Shown here piece by piece: positions 1 through 10,692 of a stretch of DNA of 64,000 bases (within the stretch, counting starts at the first letter, position 1; the number at the start of each line of letters is the position of its first letter). The notes under the pieces were generated by a model, which was given only the letters and a program-made list of their open reading frames with translations, did no database searches and was not told the origin of the DNA. The translations under genes and the position numbers were made by a program. Origin of the DNA: Dactylis glomerata (taxonomy: Eukaryota > Streptophyta > Magnoliopsida > Poales > Poaceae); assembly GCA_007115705.1 (NCBI GenBank), contig QXEO01002100.1, positions 682,001-746,000 of the forward strand, in the 5' to 3' direction.

Positions 1-1029
1 CATAGGCCCATAACAGGGCCCATTACCAAACAGCCTAGTGGAAAAATATCAAGATCTACGAAAAAACAGCTACGTTCAACCTGGCGCTTACACATGTCGA
101 GTGGGCCCCACGATGCTGACAGGCCGGTCATTCCCAAGCCTCCAAAACCAGGGAGCTTGTAGCTCCTTAGGAATATCATAGTTTGTGTAGTTCATAGAAA
201 AAACAACAAATTTGTCACAAAGCAAGATAGATAGAGTATGATCAATTACAGCATCTTGTTTGTGTAGTCGCCTAGGAAGTAGTCATTATAGAAAAAATTG
301 ACGGAACGTAGTGGTTCTCAAAATATTATGTGCATATTGGTACATTGTACTGCATGTTACTCTTGTTTGTAAATCAATTCATCCTTGAAGTTTCCAAAAA
401 AGTAGTTACTCTGTAGCAACAACAACGGGTGAATATTTGGTGTACATGGGCACTAGTGATTTCATTTAAAATAAATTATATTTCTGATTTTTAAAAATAA
501 TTGGAAAAATATTCGTGTGTAGCCAACTATTTATCCCATAAACTTGCAAAAAAATTATGTTCAAATACTTTGTATTGTGGACTACACAAAAATGACAATG
601 TCTAGATCTTTGCATGTAAATTTCAAATCTACAAAACTTATCAGATTTTATTAGCTTTGTGTAGCCCACAATACAAAGAATTTCATATAGCATGCTTGTA
701 GGTTACATCATTGACTATGTGAGATTTATTTTATTTTTTAAAACTTAAAAATATATATGTTTAAAAAAATTCAAATGAGAGGGGTCACTCGAACTCGGGA
801 GCCAAAAACACTTCCCGCAACAACATATTCTTATAAGACTATTGCTTGTTTCTTACAAGAAAAAATTGTACTTGGACCATGTCAATTTCTTCATTCCTCT
901 TTTTGCTGGACCCGGAAGGCCGCTTAGTTTAAATTGAGCAGGCCTATAAACTTTGCTCACGCTTCGTCTAAGGTAGTGATCCCGAGTGGAACGCCCTTCT
1001 TGGGTTTTTTTTTTCAAAATGGGAGCATA
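1..1029. other. Non-coding, AT-rich left flank
   Basis: No gene is supported here. The stretch is AT-rich and its short open frames have no recognisable content. It holds one imperfect inverted repeat (566-679, listed separately). Its right edge meets the 3' end of a LINE fragment at about 1005-1030, where the plus strand shows a T-run. Confidence 0.6.
566..679. repeat. Imperfect inverted repeat (hairpin)
   Basis: Arms at 566-590 and 656-679 are complementary over about 22 of 24 bases, around the core TTTGTATTGTGG / CCCACAATACAAA, with a spacer of about 65 bases. It could be the core of a degenerate foldback or MITE. No target duplication was recognised. Confidence 0.5.
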
Positions 1030-2095
1030 GCCCCAGCCTCTGCATCGAACGATGCATACAACTTTTTTATTACTTAGTTTAGAATGTTGGAGTCATTATT
1101 ACAATCATGCCTCAGCAAGGTTTACGACATGTATCAACCATTTGAAAATGAAAAGCAACAAAATACTATCCATCTTCGATTCTATTAATATGCCGCCACC
1201 CAGTAGCCCGGAAATAAAAGTCCTGAGCAACCGTCAACATTTGGTTGCAGCCAATAACCATATACTTCTGCTGATCGTCCGGGAGAACATAGGACCATAG
1301 AAGAATCTAGTGCGCCGCCAGTCGAAGTACCTGCAAAAAATTTGTATCCTTTTTATTGTTAAAAATAATATTGTTACGACATGTCCATATAGACCAGCAC
1401 AAAGATGAAAATCCAATAGAGATTCTAGCCTTAACATCCTTAGGTACTCTATTCAACTAATTGCCAAACATATTAGTGATATTAGATGGGGGTGATACAT
1501 TATATGTAAAATATATCATACGTCAGATAATACGGACAAAAGGATAAGAGATAAACAGATGTTGGACCGTCTCAGGCGAGTCACAAAAGCAACACTTGCT
1601 ACATCCCTTCCATTTGCATTTTATTAATTTATCTTTTGTTAGCAACACCTTGACTCGAAGGAATCACATAAAAATCTTAATCTTGAGAGGACGTTTTAAT
1701 TTCCATAGATACTTGTGTAAGAACTGTGTATCTTCATTCATTAAATCAAGGTACATAGATTTGACAGTAAAAACACCGGTCTTTGTGAACTTCCAAACAA
1801 ATCAATATGGCTGATAGAGAGGTTTACCACCATTAGTCTCTGACACAAATGGAGCCAATCATTCCATTTGTTGCCTTTTAAAACCCTCCAGAACTCAATA
1901 TTCAGTGGGCTATGAGAGAGAACATTCGTGACTAGGACATTCTTTCTTTGTACAATGTTGTATAATGATAGATATTGATTGGCAAGAGAAAATTTTCCTA
2001 ATCAAATATCCTCCCAAAAACGTACGGATGTCCCATCACCCACCTTAAAGAAACCTCTATTAAAAAATCGTTTTTAACCCGCATTAGTCCTTTCC
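1030..2095 (-). pseudogene. Degenerate LINE 3' end (zf-RVT region)
   Basis: Read on the minus strand across several frameshifts and stops, the stretch gives blocks typical of the C-terminal zf-RVT region of grass LINE reverse-transcriptase proteins. In order these are WEDIWLG (about 2010), NIVQRK (about 1955), CCFCDSPETVQHLF (about 1590-1550) and LCWSIWTCRNN (about 1400). A T-run at about 1005-1016 on the plus strand fits the poly-A tail. It is a dead 5'-truncated insertion. Family membership rests on recognised blocks, not on a search. Confidence 0.75.
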
Positions 2096-2115
2096 AAAAG
2101 GACGATGTTTTTCCT

Positions 2116-2142
2116 TGTGTGTGTGTGTATGTGTGTGTGTGT
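2116..2142. repeat. (GT)n microsatellite
   Basis: A run of TG dinucleotides with one interruption. The flanks at 2143-2700 hold no gene I can support. Confidence 0.85.
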
Positions 2143-2715
2143 TTTCGTGCATTTTTTCCTTTCTTCCGTGGTTATTTCAGGCTCGTGCCTTTTTGTTGGT
2201 TCTTTTCTGGTTTTCCCCTTTCACTTGTGGACCGTGGTTTTATCTCCTCGTTACTTTCGTTTTTTCAATCACAATTCACAAATGGTTCTGTACTATATTG
2301 ATTTTTTCTTACTTCCCCATTCAATTTCAGGTTTTCAGCTGGCAAATTTGCATCATTGAGCGCTAGTATCAATAGCTCGTGTCTGCGCTAATTATAAATT
2401 TTGCAGTGCCGCAGTACGGAAAGACCCAGTCTCGTACTCTCAATAAGGTTTTCTCCGCGCATTACAATGCTGTGGTAGCCGGCTGTAGCCGGTGCATGGC
2501 ATGGGGTGCTGGCAAGAGCAATACTACAAATTAAAATGCAGGACAGCAGGGGTGACGACCTCATGACAGATCTGCTGACTGCTAGTAACAGATTAATTAA
2601 GGAGCTGATGAAAAGTGTTCCTTGTCACTAGACAATAGTCAAGGATTCTATCTATTAGGGGAATCTGCCGCCTGCCGGCTAGGCGTTTGTAAGTTGTCAC
2701 TAGTCAAGGATCTGC

Positions 2716-2723
2716 CTATAAAT
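2716..2723 (+). promoter_or_regulatory. TATA box of the BSP gene
   Basis: CTATAAAT lies 39-46 bp before the ATG at 2762. A transcription start 25-35 bp downstream would fall at about 2745-2755. That is beyond the earlier ATG at 2744 and before the one at 2762, so it favours the second ATG as the real start. Confidence 0.6.
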
Positions 2724-2761
2724 TTGAGGCCGATCCACCACTCATGCACTCAGACACAAGC

Positions 2762-3472
2762 ATGAAGGTCTCCACGACAGTCTTGGCTTCCTTACTTGTG
2801 GTCGCCGGCCTCGCGGCCACGGCTGCCGGGCTGAGGTTCGAGGCGACGAACAACGCGACGACAACCCCCGGCGGGCAGCGGTTTGACCGGGAATACGGCG
2901 TGAGCCTCGCCGAGCAGGTCCTCGCGGAGGCCTCGTGCTTCGCCTGGAAGATCTTCAACCAGACGTCCCCGGCCGACCGCAGGCCCGCCGTGGACGACCG
3001 CGTGAAGCTCGTCGTCAACTTCATCAACACCAACATCCTCGCCTTCGAGCGCGACAGCGAGAGCAGCATCACGCTCAACGCCGGCTACGTCAACAACATC
3101 ACCGGCGACGTGAGGACGCTGGTGACGGGGCTGCTGTACCACGAGGTGGCGCACGTGTGGCAGTGGGGGATGCAGGACACGAGCTCGGACCACAGCTGGA
3201 TCTACGAGGGGATCGCCGACTTCGCCCGGCTGCGCGCGGGCTACGCGGCGCCGTATTGGCTGCCGCCGGGGCCGGGGCACGGAGACAGCTGGGACACGGG
3301 CTACTCCGTCACGGCGTGGTTCCTGGACTACTGCGACGGGCTGAGGCCGGGGTTCGTGGCGGTGCTCAATGAGAGGCTCAAGGACGGGTACAGTGACGAC
3401 GACTTCGTGCAGATTATGGGCAAGCCCGTGCAGGAGCTGTGGAGGGATTACAAGGCCAAGTACGGAGGCTAA
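2762..3472 (+). CDS. Plant basic secretory protein (BSP family, HExxH)
   Basis: Intronless gene for about 236 residues. It opens with a hydrophobic signal peptide (MKVSTTVLASLLVV..., cleavage near residue 23), so the product is probably secreted to the apoplast. The body matches the plant basic secretory protein family, which includes pathogen- and elicitor-induced proteins such as wheat WCI-5 and tobacco NtPRp27. HEVAHVWQW at residues 127-135 is an HExxH zinc-protease-like motif, and a Glu 18 residues after the second His (in YEGIADF) could be a third ligand. Enzyme activity of the family is not firmly established. An in-frame ATG at 2744 would add six residues, but the TATA position argues for 2762. 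High GC in codons is normal for grass genes. It looks intact. A defence role is inferred from family members. Confidence 0.9.
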   Translation: MKVSTTVLASLLVVAGLAATAAGLRFEATNNATTTPGGQRFDREYGVSLAEQVLAEASCFAWKIFNQTSPADRRPAVDDRVKLVVNFINTNILAFERDSESSITLNAGYVNNITGDVRTLVTGLLYHEVAHVWQWGMQDTSSDHSWIYEGIADFARLRAGYAAPYWLPPGPGHGDSWDTGYSVTAWFLDYCDGLRPGFVAVLNERLKDGYSDDDFVQIMGKPVQELWRDYKAKYGG

Positions 3473-3479
3473 CTAATTT

Positions 3480-4330
3480 CAAAAAGCCTAGCATACGCCC
3501 AGCCCAATATGTGTAGTCTCAAAAATATATATTGGAGCCTTCAATATCCCTATAAATTGTTTGCTTGTATTTCTACTATTTTCATATCTTTGTGCATATA
3601 GAAATTACATTTGTACTCTACTTTCATACCTTAATAACTCAAACACATACGTTTCAAGCACAAATAATTCAACACCATTTTAGATCCATACTTTAAAATT
3701 TTAAAAATTCAAATGTAAACATGACGTAGGATCTAAAATTCTAAATGCATGAAATGATCCAAATGTTCTGAAGATCGCATGTAGAAACTACCGCCCAAAT
3801 TGCTGCCTCATATGCTCAACTAGGTTATCATGGAGCTGCTCAAATATAGTAAATATTAATATTTACTTTTAAAAATTTATTGGTGAGCTAGTATAACTTT
3901 ACATTAAGTTATATAAAATTATCCGATAATTTTCTTCGATCAGAGGAATTACCTCTCTTTGCCTTTTAGGGGCTTTCTTTCAAAAAGCCCATCATACCCC
4001 CAATATGTATAGCCTCAAATATATACATTGGAGCCTTCAATATCTTTATAAATTATTTTCTTGTATATCTACCATAGTTACCTTTCTTTGTGCATATAAA
4101 TTAGATACTAACTCTAGTTTTATACCTTAATAATTCAAACACTTAATTACGTTTCAAGCAAAAACAATTCAACAACATTTCAGATCCATAATTTAAAATT
4201 TAAAATTAAATTTTGAGGATGACATAAGATCCAATTCATGCAATGATCCTTATGTTCTGAAGACGATATGAAGAAACTACCACCCAAAGTGCTGCCACAT
4301 TTGCTCAACTAGGTTATCATGGAGCTACTC
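3480..4330. repeat. Local direct repeat downstream of BSP
   Basis: About 3480-3850 is repeated, with moderate divergence, at about 3978-4330 (period near 497). Shared landmarks are AATATGT-TAG-CTCAAA, TTGGAGCCTTCAATAT and GCTCAACTAGGTTATCATGG. No coding capacity is recognised. Confidence 0.75.
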
Positions 4331-4637
4331 ATGTGACCGTCTACTTCTCCCAGTGCACATTCCGTCTATTGGGGCCGCGTCCGAGGGAACTTGGTACGCA
4401 TGCCTGTCAGGAAGAGGAGCAAAAGATGACTTAGTAGCTAGAGCCGTCTTCTTCAAAGCCTCGGCCTTCGATGGCTGAAAACTTGTGCAGAGGAGGAGGT
4501 GACGACGACTGGGAGTCTGCATGCCGCCTTTGGTATTACAAGTGGTGTCACTAAATAGAGGAGTCACTAATAGGGTGCGTTCTATAGACAACTTACTAGT
4601 AGTGCATTGTTGTTCCGATCTATCATTTGTTTCGCAA

Positions 4638-5300
4638 GCGGAGTCGTCAAAAAGTGTGTTGCGTCTGAAACGCGTTACACAAATACGTCCTTGTATAATT
4701 TTACTTGCTAACTCAAAACGTTATTACACTTTAGAAATTATATAGTTATGCTTGCATAATGCTAACTCGAAAGCTCTATTGAGATATTTGTTAGACCATA
4801 CGCTTATAGCTCTTTGACACAAATCCATATACTATTGAACATGGAATTGCTTACATTGAACTTCTATTAAGAGATATAGCTTAAATGTAGGACAGCGCAA
4901 GAGTATGTTCTCAATGGTATATTACAATAGTACTACCAAATAAAACTAAAGAACAAATAATTGGCAGGTATTTGGTTCCTAGTGTACAATTTATACTTCT
5001 AAATAACACTAGACAATTAATACTTAGCAGCATTGCTAGATTTGTAGCTGGGTATACCAAAAAAAAGTAATAAAAAACTATACTCTTTATTAGTCTATCA
5101 TAGCAAAACTAAACTCTAAAAAGAAGTAAAAAAGTTTAGTATAAATTGTAATAATTTTAATATTCCATAGGAACAAAATCATAAATCATTCAGTAATAAA
5201 TTTCCATAAACAAATTGGGATAAATTTTTCAATTTTTTTTTCAAAATGAGCATTGACTCCTACATAAATGTCCCCAAATTGAAAAAATAGGGTAAAATTG
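4638..5300. repeat. Duplicated segment, copy 1
   Basis: Matches 6831-7545 in the same orientation, with shared blocks such as TTGCGTCT-AAACGCGTTACAC, CACTTTAGAAATTATATA and GACACAAATCCATATACTAT. Together with the two BSP copies, which lie in the same order, this shows a tandem segmental duplication. The segment is AT-rich and I see no gene in it. Confidence 0.75.
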
Positions 5301-5308
5301 CTTCCACA

Positions 5309-5560
5309 CACTACAACAAGAAACCCCTTACAGCAATACATTAATTTGTATTTAAACGCATAGCGTTGCGTTTTTTGGGCGTTGCTACGATATACAACAA
5401 CACATAAATGTTGAGCAAACACATAAATGTATCTAACAACACATTGCTTACCAATGGTGAGAACCCTTGCAAACTAACAACACATGCCAAGCAACGATTG
5501 TATCTACTAGATGATCCGTTGCGTTATCGCGGATTTGGCAGAATCAAGACAACATTCAAG
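5309..5560. mobile_element. Possible CACTA-end fragment
   Basis: Begins CACTACAACAAGAAA, like the terminal repeat of a common Triticeae CACTA family, and is followed by GTTGC/GCAAC-rich sequence typical of such subterminal regions. No opposite end was found, so it would be a truncated remnant. Tentative. Confidence 0.35.
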
Positions 5561-5696
5561 CCACAAGTTTATTCATGATATTGTGTTGACGTTAGAAACC
5601 GTGAGGTATTAACATGTATGGGTCAATTCGAAAATCAGATATGTAAGGGAAGGTGTAAATATTGCATTACATAGTATTTAGATTGGTACAATAGTC

Positions 5697-6070
5697 ACCG
5701 GCCGGCGACGTGAGGAAGCTGATGACGGGACTGCTGTACCACGAGGTGGCGCACGTGTGGCAGTGGGGGGATGCAGGACACGAGCTCGGACCACAGCTGG
5801 ATCTACAAGGGGAACGCCGACTTCACCCGGCTGCGCGCGGGCTACGCGGTGTTGTACTGGCTGCCTCCGGGGCCGAGGCACGGGGACAGCTGGGATACGG
5901 GGTACTCCGTCACGGCGTGGTTCCTGGACTACTGCAATGGGCTCAGGCCGGGGTTCGTGGCGGTGCTCAACGAGAGGCTCAAGGACAGGTACAATGACGA
6001 CTTCCTGCAGATTATGGGCAAGCCCGTGCATGAGCTGTGGAGGGATTACAAGACCAAGTACGGAGGCTAG
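5697..6070 (+). pseudogene. BSP pseudogene, truncated and frameshifted
   Basis: Closely matches the C-terminal half of the BSP gene at 2762-3472, starting just before the HExxH region (GDVRKL...) and ending at the same TKYGG-stop. The signal peptide and first half are missing, and the DNA upstream of 5697 is unrelated. A one-base insertion in a G-run at 5765-5770 (six G instead of five) shifts the frame right after HEVAHVWQW. The Glu of EGIADF, a candidate zinc ligand, is Lys here, and one codon is deleted near 5995. It is a dead duplicate. Confidence 0.9.
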
Positions 6071-6830
6071 CTGATTCATCCATGTAGTGGTGCTTCTTGG
6101 GGCCTCATCATCGATTGTGTGTTTGGTATTATCTATTGCAAAATTCAAGTAAGCATTAATGTTTCGGATTTGCTAATTCTTAGATGTCTTCGGCTGGGAG
6201 GTTCTTTTCGGGTGCTCACAAGTGAGGAAAAAGTGCGCATCAAAGACATCGGGTGCTCACAAGTGAGGAAAAAGTGCGCATCAAAGACATACTAGAGAAC
6301 TGTCAGGCATAACAGGCCCGACCATAGGATGATCGGGGCATTACACTTAAGAGTTAACTCTCGCGGTTACACGGGCGTATGTGGATCAAGGGTTGAGCAT
6401 GTGGTGCATGGCGCATGTGGCCGTTGTGGCATACAACAAGGCACATGTGCTGGCACACGACACATAGACCTGTGCCAAGAGAAAACATTTCTGGCTTGGG
6501 GTTGACAAACAAAATTGCTCGTCTTCTCAGAGAATAAATGTGACATTATTGTCCATAGCTTAATAGGTTGATAGGATACACATACCAATAAGGTATACCT
6601 TCTTTTTTGGCCACTTGGTCCAAAAGAACTCTGGGTTAAACGTGTTTGACCCAAAACAATATTAGAATGGACAAGTAACCGGGTAGTTCTTCTCAGATAC
6701 GTACAAGTTAGTATAAAATATGCAGGAAAGACTAGTATTGATCTATGAGACTATTCTTGAGAAATTCTTGAGAGCAAAATAGCCCCGATCACGGGCATGT
6801 TACAAATCTGATCTAAAATCTTCTTCCCAG
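6071..6830. other. Intergenic, no gene seen
   Basis: Apart from the 41-bp tandem duplication at 6209-6290, nothing coding or structured was recognised between the BSP pseudogene and the second copy of the duplicated segment. Confidence 0.5.
6209..6290. repeat. Perfect 41-bp tandem duplication
   Basis: Two identical 41-bp units (6209-6249 and 6250-6290) beginning CGGGTGCTCACAAGTG lie head to tail. The identity points to a recent slippage or end-joining event. Confidence 0.9.
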
Positions 6831-7545
6831 CGGAGTCACCAAACAACTATGTTGCGTCTAAAACGCGTTACACCACTTTGTTTTTGTATAATATTACTCA
6901 CTCGCTAACTCAAAACCTCTATTACACTTTAGAAATTATATAATTAAGCTTACATAATGCTAACTTGAAAGCTCTATTAAGATATTTGTTTGACCCTACG
7001 CCTATAGATCTTTGACACAAATCCATATACTATTGGACATGCAAATGTTTATATTGAACTTCTATTAAGAGATGCAATTTAAATGTAGTACACCGCAAGA
7101 CTATATTCTCAACGGTAAATTACAATAGTACTACCAAAGAAAACTAAACAACTAATATTTCACAATATTGCTAGATATTTGGTTGAGTATACCAAATAAG
7201 TAAGAAAACTATATTATTTATTAGTGTACAATTTATACTACCAAAAACAATACAAATTTAATACTTAGCAACATTGCTTGATATTTGGTGGGGTATACCA
7301 AGCAAGTAAAAAAAATCTATACTCTTAATTAGTCTACCATACCAGAAGTAAATTCTAAAATGAAGTAAAAAAGTTAATATAAATTGTATTCATTTTAAAA
7401 TGTCATAGGTTGAAAATTATAAATAATTTTAGCAATGGATTGCCATAAATAAAATGGATAAATTTCACAAAAAGAAATGTCTAAGAGGGGCATCGATGCA
7501 TACATAAACATTTCCGAACTAAAAGAACAGAGTAAAAATGCCCTT
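6831..7545. repeat. Duplicated segment, copy 2
   Basis: Second copy of 4638-5300, downstream of the BSP pseudogene as copy 1 is downstream of the intact gene. It contains extra sub-repeats of a GGTATACCAA...AGTAA block. Non-coding. Confidence 0.75.
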
Positions 7546-7784
7546 AGAGTGAATTAAGAAGGAAATAAGCGAGTCTACAAAAATTTAATGCAAATCTAAA
7601 ATGGAAGAAAGCATAAGGTTTCTCAATGTAATTCATGGTGTAGAAGAACTCCTCGGACACTCACAAGTACCTTGTGCATCTTAACTCTGGGTGCCATCGC
7701 CAGCCTAGCGAGTATTTCTGTTGTGCGATACGATCCACCGATACCGCTTGCCGTTATGCCGAACCTTGAAGTCTCGCTTGGGTA

Positions 7785-8830
7785 ATCTATCATCTCACCT
7801 TTATGAAAGTTAATTTTATCCTAGAAAGATGCTCAAATATGCATACAATTATTTTCATGTTCACAACCTTTTGTAAGTCATGTTCAAAGGAATCGTATCA
7901 TCCGCAGATTGCAAATTGGAGACCTCGCCCTTAGCCTAAATGAGCGATTAATCCCCCCATCTGACCATCCGCCTTCGCTCATGCAATGTGAATGGCCAGC
8001 ATGTCGGCAACAATATTAAAAAACATAAAGGATAACAGATCTTCATGCCTTAGCCTTTTTTAGTTTGAAATAATGATAATATCATCATTGATCCTCAGTC
8101 TTATACTTCCTCGTTGCACAAAATCATTTATCCAGTATCATCATTTTTTATCAAACCTTTCATGCTTGTAACCTATTGTAAAAAAAGGTCCACTTGACCT
8201 TATCCTAGGTCTTCTCAAATTCCATTTGAAATAAGACGTCATCTATTGTTTTTGTATGAAGTTCATGGATAGTTTCATGAAGGACATAACTACCTCCAAA
8301 AATATGTTGTCCAGACATAAAGGCTGTATGGGTAGGTATAACCACTTTATGGGCAACCCAAATGATGCAATCAGTAGCTACTTCATTAAAAAAACGAAGC
8401 TCGCATTGAGAAGGAAAATTGGTTTGTAGTATTGAATTTGTACTACTTTTTTTGGTAGAAAAGTGATAATCCTAAAGTTCAAATTGAAAAGGTGTCACAC
8501 TCCAGTTTGCAATTGAGCAAAGAGTGCCATCAAGTCTTGCTTAGTGACATCCCAAAATGATTGATAAAATTCCATCGGGAACCCTTCTGGTCCCGGCGCC
8601 TATTTAGCTTCATTTGGGAGATAGCCTCAAACACCCCCTCCTCCTTGAAGTTTGATGTAAAAATACCATTCTCCTCATTGGAGAGCTGTGATATCTCGAG
8701 ATTATATTCTTCCACTAGATAGAAACTATTTGAAACATGCAGGAAAAAACTTTCTATAATATACATTCATATGTACTTTTAAATTATCCTCCCAGCGATG
8801 GTTTTTTCATCTTGTTCTAATTGATTTTTT
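7785..8830 (-). pseudogene. LINE reverse-transcriptase fragment
   Basis: On the minus strand, across frameshifts and stops, the blocks read SNEENGIFTSNFKEE, then ISQMKLN and APGPEGFPMEFYQSFW (about 8620-8540), which is the fingers region of LINE RT. Further on are KPL-type RT remnants and NFHK-E (about 7805). The C-terminal part is missing. It is in the same orientation as the LINE 3' fragment at 1030-2095 and could be of the same family, but about 750 bp of a normal LINE is absent between them. Confidence 0.7.
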
Positions 8831-9229
8831 TGTTTCTCCTATGCTTGCCATTAGCAATAGATGAAAATTTTGTATAATTTCGCCACTTCTTGAATGTTTA
8901 GCCATTTTTCATATGAATAGACTTGCGAAAATCATGAAATACATATATTTGCAGGATTCACATGCAACAACGAAACGGTGGGAAAACTTATAGCAAACAT
9001 GCAACAAAACTTAGTAGTAACTTAGCTGTGCTCGTAGCTTACATACATAAAAGGTGATATTTTGGTTGACGTCACTAGTAGCATGCTCTCAAACACCCCG
9101 TCTACTGTTCTTGATTATACATTATTTTGATAGCGAATATGTAGATCGATAGTAGTCCTTCCCAAATAAGATTTGAAAGATATGGAGAATATGAAGCTAG
9201 TAGTAGCAGCCTTGTCGGTCGATGAAGTG
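8831..9229. other. Intergenic plus 3' UTR of the polyketide synthase
   Basis: AT-rich. The part next to 9229 should be the 3' UTR of the minus-strand synthase gene. AATAATGTATAA on the minus strand near 9115-9130 could act as a polyadenylation signal. No other feature was seen. Confidence 0.45.
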
Positions 9230-10544
9230 CTAATTCTTTTTGAGGTGGCTAGTGGCGTGCAGCACCATAGTCTCCATAGTGAAACCTGGTCCGAACGACA
9301 CCATCGCGCCCCACTCGGCCCACTGTCCTTCCTCCTCCACCATCCGGCGCCGTTGCTCATCCAGCACGAAGATGATGGTGGCGCTGAGCATGTTCCCGTA
9401 CTCTCGCGCGACGGTTCTGCTCGCCGTCAGCTTCCCGGGCTCCAGCTGGAGAACCCTGTTAATCTTGTCCAGGATCGCGACGGCGCCAGGGTGCACTGCC
9501 CAGAAGAGATCATTCCATTTCACCTCCAAGCCAAGTGGCCCGAACGCGTCGAGCAGACACTCCTTGATGTTGTCTCCGACGAGGCTCGGGAGCTTGGTGG
9601 AGACGTTCCCGTCGAGGCCGTACGCCTTGAGCTCCGTGGTGAGCACCTTCTCCGTGTCCGGGACCACGGCCTGAGACGCGGAGAGCATCTCGAAGAGCGG
9701 GCGCTCGACGGGCTCCACGGCGTCGGCGCCGACGATCACCGCGCCGGCGCCGTCGCCGAACACCGTGTTCCTGATGAGGTCGCTGATGCAGTCCTCGCCG
9801 ACGCCGGGGCCGCGGAAGCCGGCGACGCTCATGAGCTCGACGCAGGCCACCAGGACGCGCGCGCCGCGGTTGTTCTCGGCGAGGTCCTTGGCAAGGCGCA
9901 GGGCAGAGCAGCCGGCGAAGCAGCCGTTGAAGTGGAGCATGGTGCGGCGCACGTTGTTGCGGAGGCCGAGGATCTTGGCAAGGCGAATGTCGGCGCTGGG
10001 GGCTCCGCCCCCCGAGTTGGTGACGGCGATGAGGTGGGTGATGTCGGCGGCCGGACGGCCCCAGGCGGCGATGGCCTTGGTCGCGGCCGCCGCGAGGAGC
10101 TCCGGAGCGGCGACCTCGACGATGGCGAGCCGCTCTTCGAGGGACGGCGTGGCGCGGTCGAGGAACTCCGGGTGGGCGTTGAGCATCTTCTCATTGTTGT
10201 AGATGTAACGCCGCTCGCTGCCGGTGAGCGTACCTGATCAATTCAGGAGAAGGAAACAACACAGACACCCGTCGTTATAACGAATTGAAACATGTAGAAT
10301 CATCATAAGAGTCAGGGAAGAAATTGGGGATGTTGATCTTTCAGTGTGTACATATGATCTTCAGGGTGTCTTTGAGCTGGTCCGCAAGGTGAGTGCTATT
10401 GGTGACACGGAAGTAGTACTCGTGGTACTCGTCCTGGGACAAGCAGTTTGGTGGGTTCGCCGTGCCGATGGCCAGCACGGCGGCGGGGCCATCAGCACGT
10501 TGCAAGCGCCGGGTCTCACCAAAGTCGGTCGTGGTGTTTGCCAT
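9230..10544 (-). CDS. Type III polyketide synthase (chalcone-synthase superfamily)
   Basis: Two exons, 10544-10352 and 10233-9230, encode 398 residues, a normal family length. These enzymes condense CoA-linked starters with malonyl-CoA in the cytosol. The triad is present: Cys169 in GCFAG, His312 in WAVHPG and Asn345 in EYGNM. FGDGAG (gatekeeper Phe223) and the C-terminal SFGPGF loop are also there. By my alignment several chalcone-synthase pocket positions differ: Thr132 to Asn (Asn137 here), Thr194 to Met, Gly256 to Thr, Phe265 to Gly, Ser338 to Leu, with an extra residue near Thr197. It is therefore unlikely to be an ordinary chalcone synthase. It resembles grass curcuminoid or bisdemethoxycurcumin synthase-like proteins, and the Asn at position 132 is, as I recall, shared with rice curcuminoid synthase. 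The product is unknown. The reading frame is undamaged. Confidence 0.9.
10234..10351 (-). other. Intron of the polyketide synthase gene
   Basis: 118-bp GT-AG intron, donor GTACAC and acceptor GATCAG. It splits the codon of Cys65 after its first base. This is the phase-1 Cys-codon intron conserved across plant chalcone-synthase genes, which independently supports the gene model. Confidence 0.9.
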
Positions 10545-10662
10545 GATCGTCTGGGAGCAGTGTCACGGACTTGTATCTGGGAAGAAAGTAAACGGGGAAG
10601 ACGATCGAGTGAACACTGTTGTGTGTTGAAAGATGTGAGGAATGAAAGGAGGACGTGACGAG

Positions 10663-10670
10663 TATTTATA
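10663..10670 (-). promoter_or_regulatory. TATA box of the polyketide synthase
   Basis: TATAAATA on the minus strand, about 120 bp before the ATG at 10544, implies a 5' UTR of roughly 90 bp. The MITE at 10693-10978 begins 23 bp upstream of it. Confidence 0.75.
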
Positions 10671-10692
10671 GGACAAGAGGAGAGGATGAGAT

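Noticed and set aside
770..830. tRNA-like box (ACTCGAACTCGGGAGCC)
   Set aside because: No matching A box or cloverleaf could be folded around it. No tRNA or rRNA gene was found in the window.
2105..2366. Overlapping ORFs rich in Cys/Val and Phe
   Set aside because: They start in the (GT)n microsatellite and have no family resemblance.
2792..3372. ORFs in other frames over the BSP gene, including a 162-codon minus-strand frame
   Set aside because: Arg/Pro-rich shadows of a GC-rich gene with no domain content.
9173..10237. 354-codon plus-strand ORF over the polyketide synthase
   Set aside because: It is the complement of a clear minus-strand gene with catalytic motifs and a conserved intron. 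Long antisense frames are common in GC-rich grass exons.
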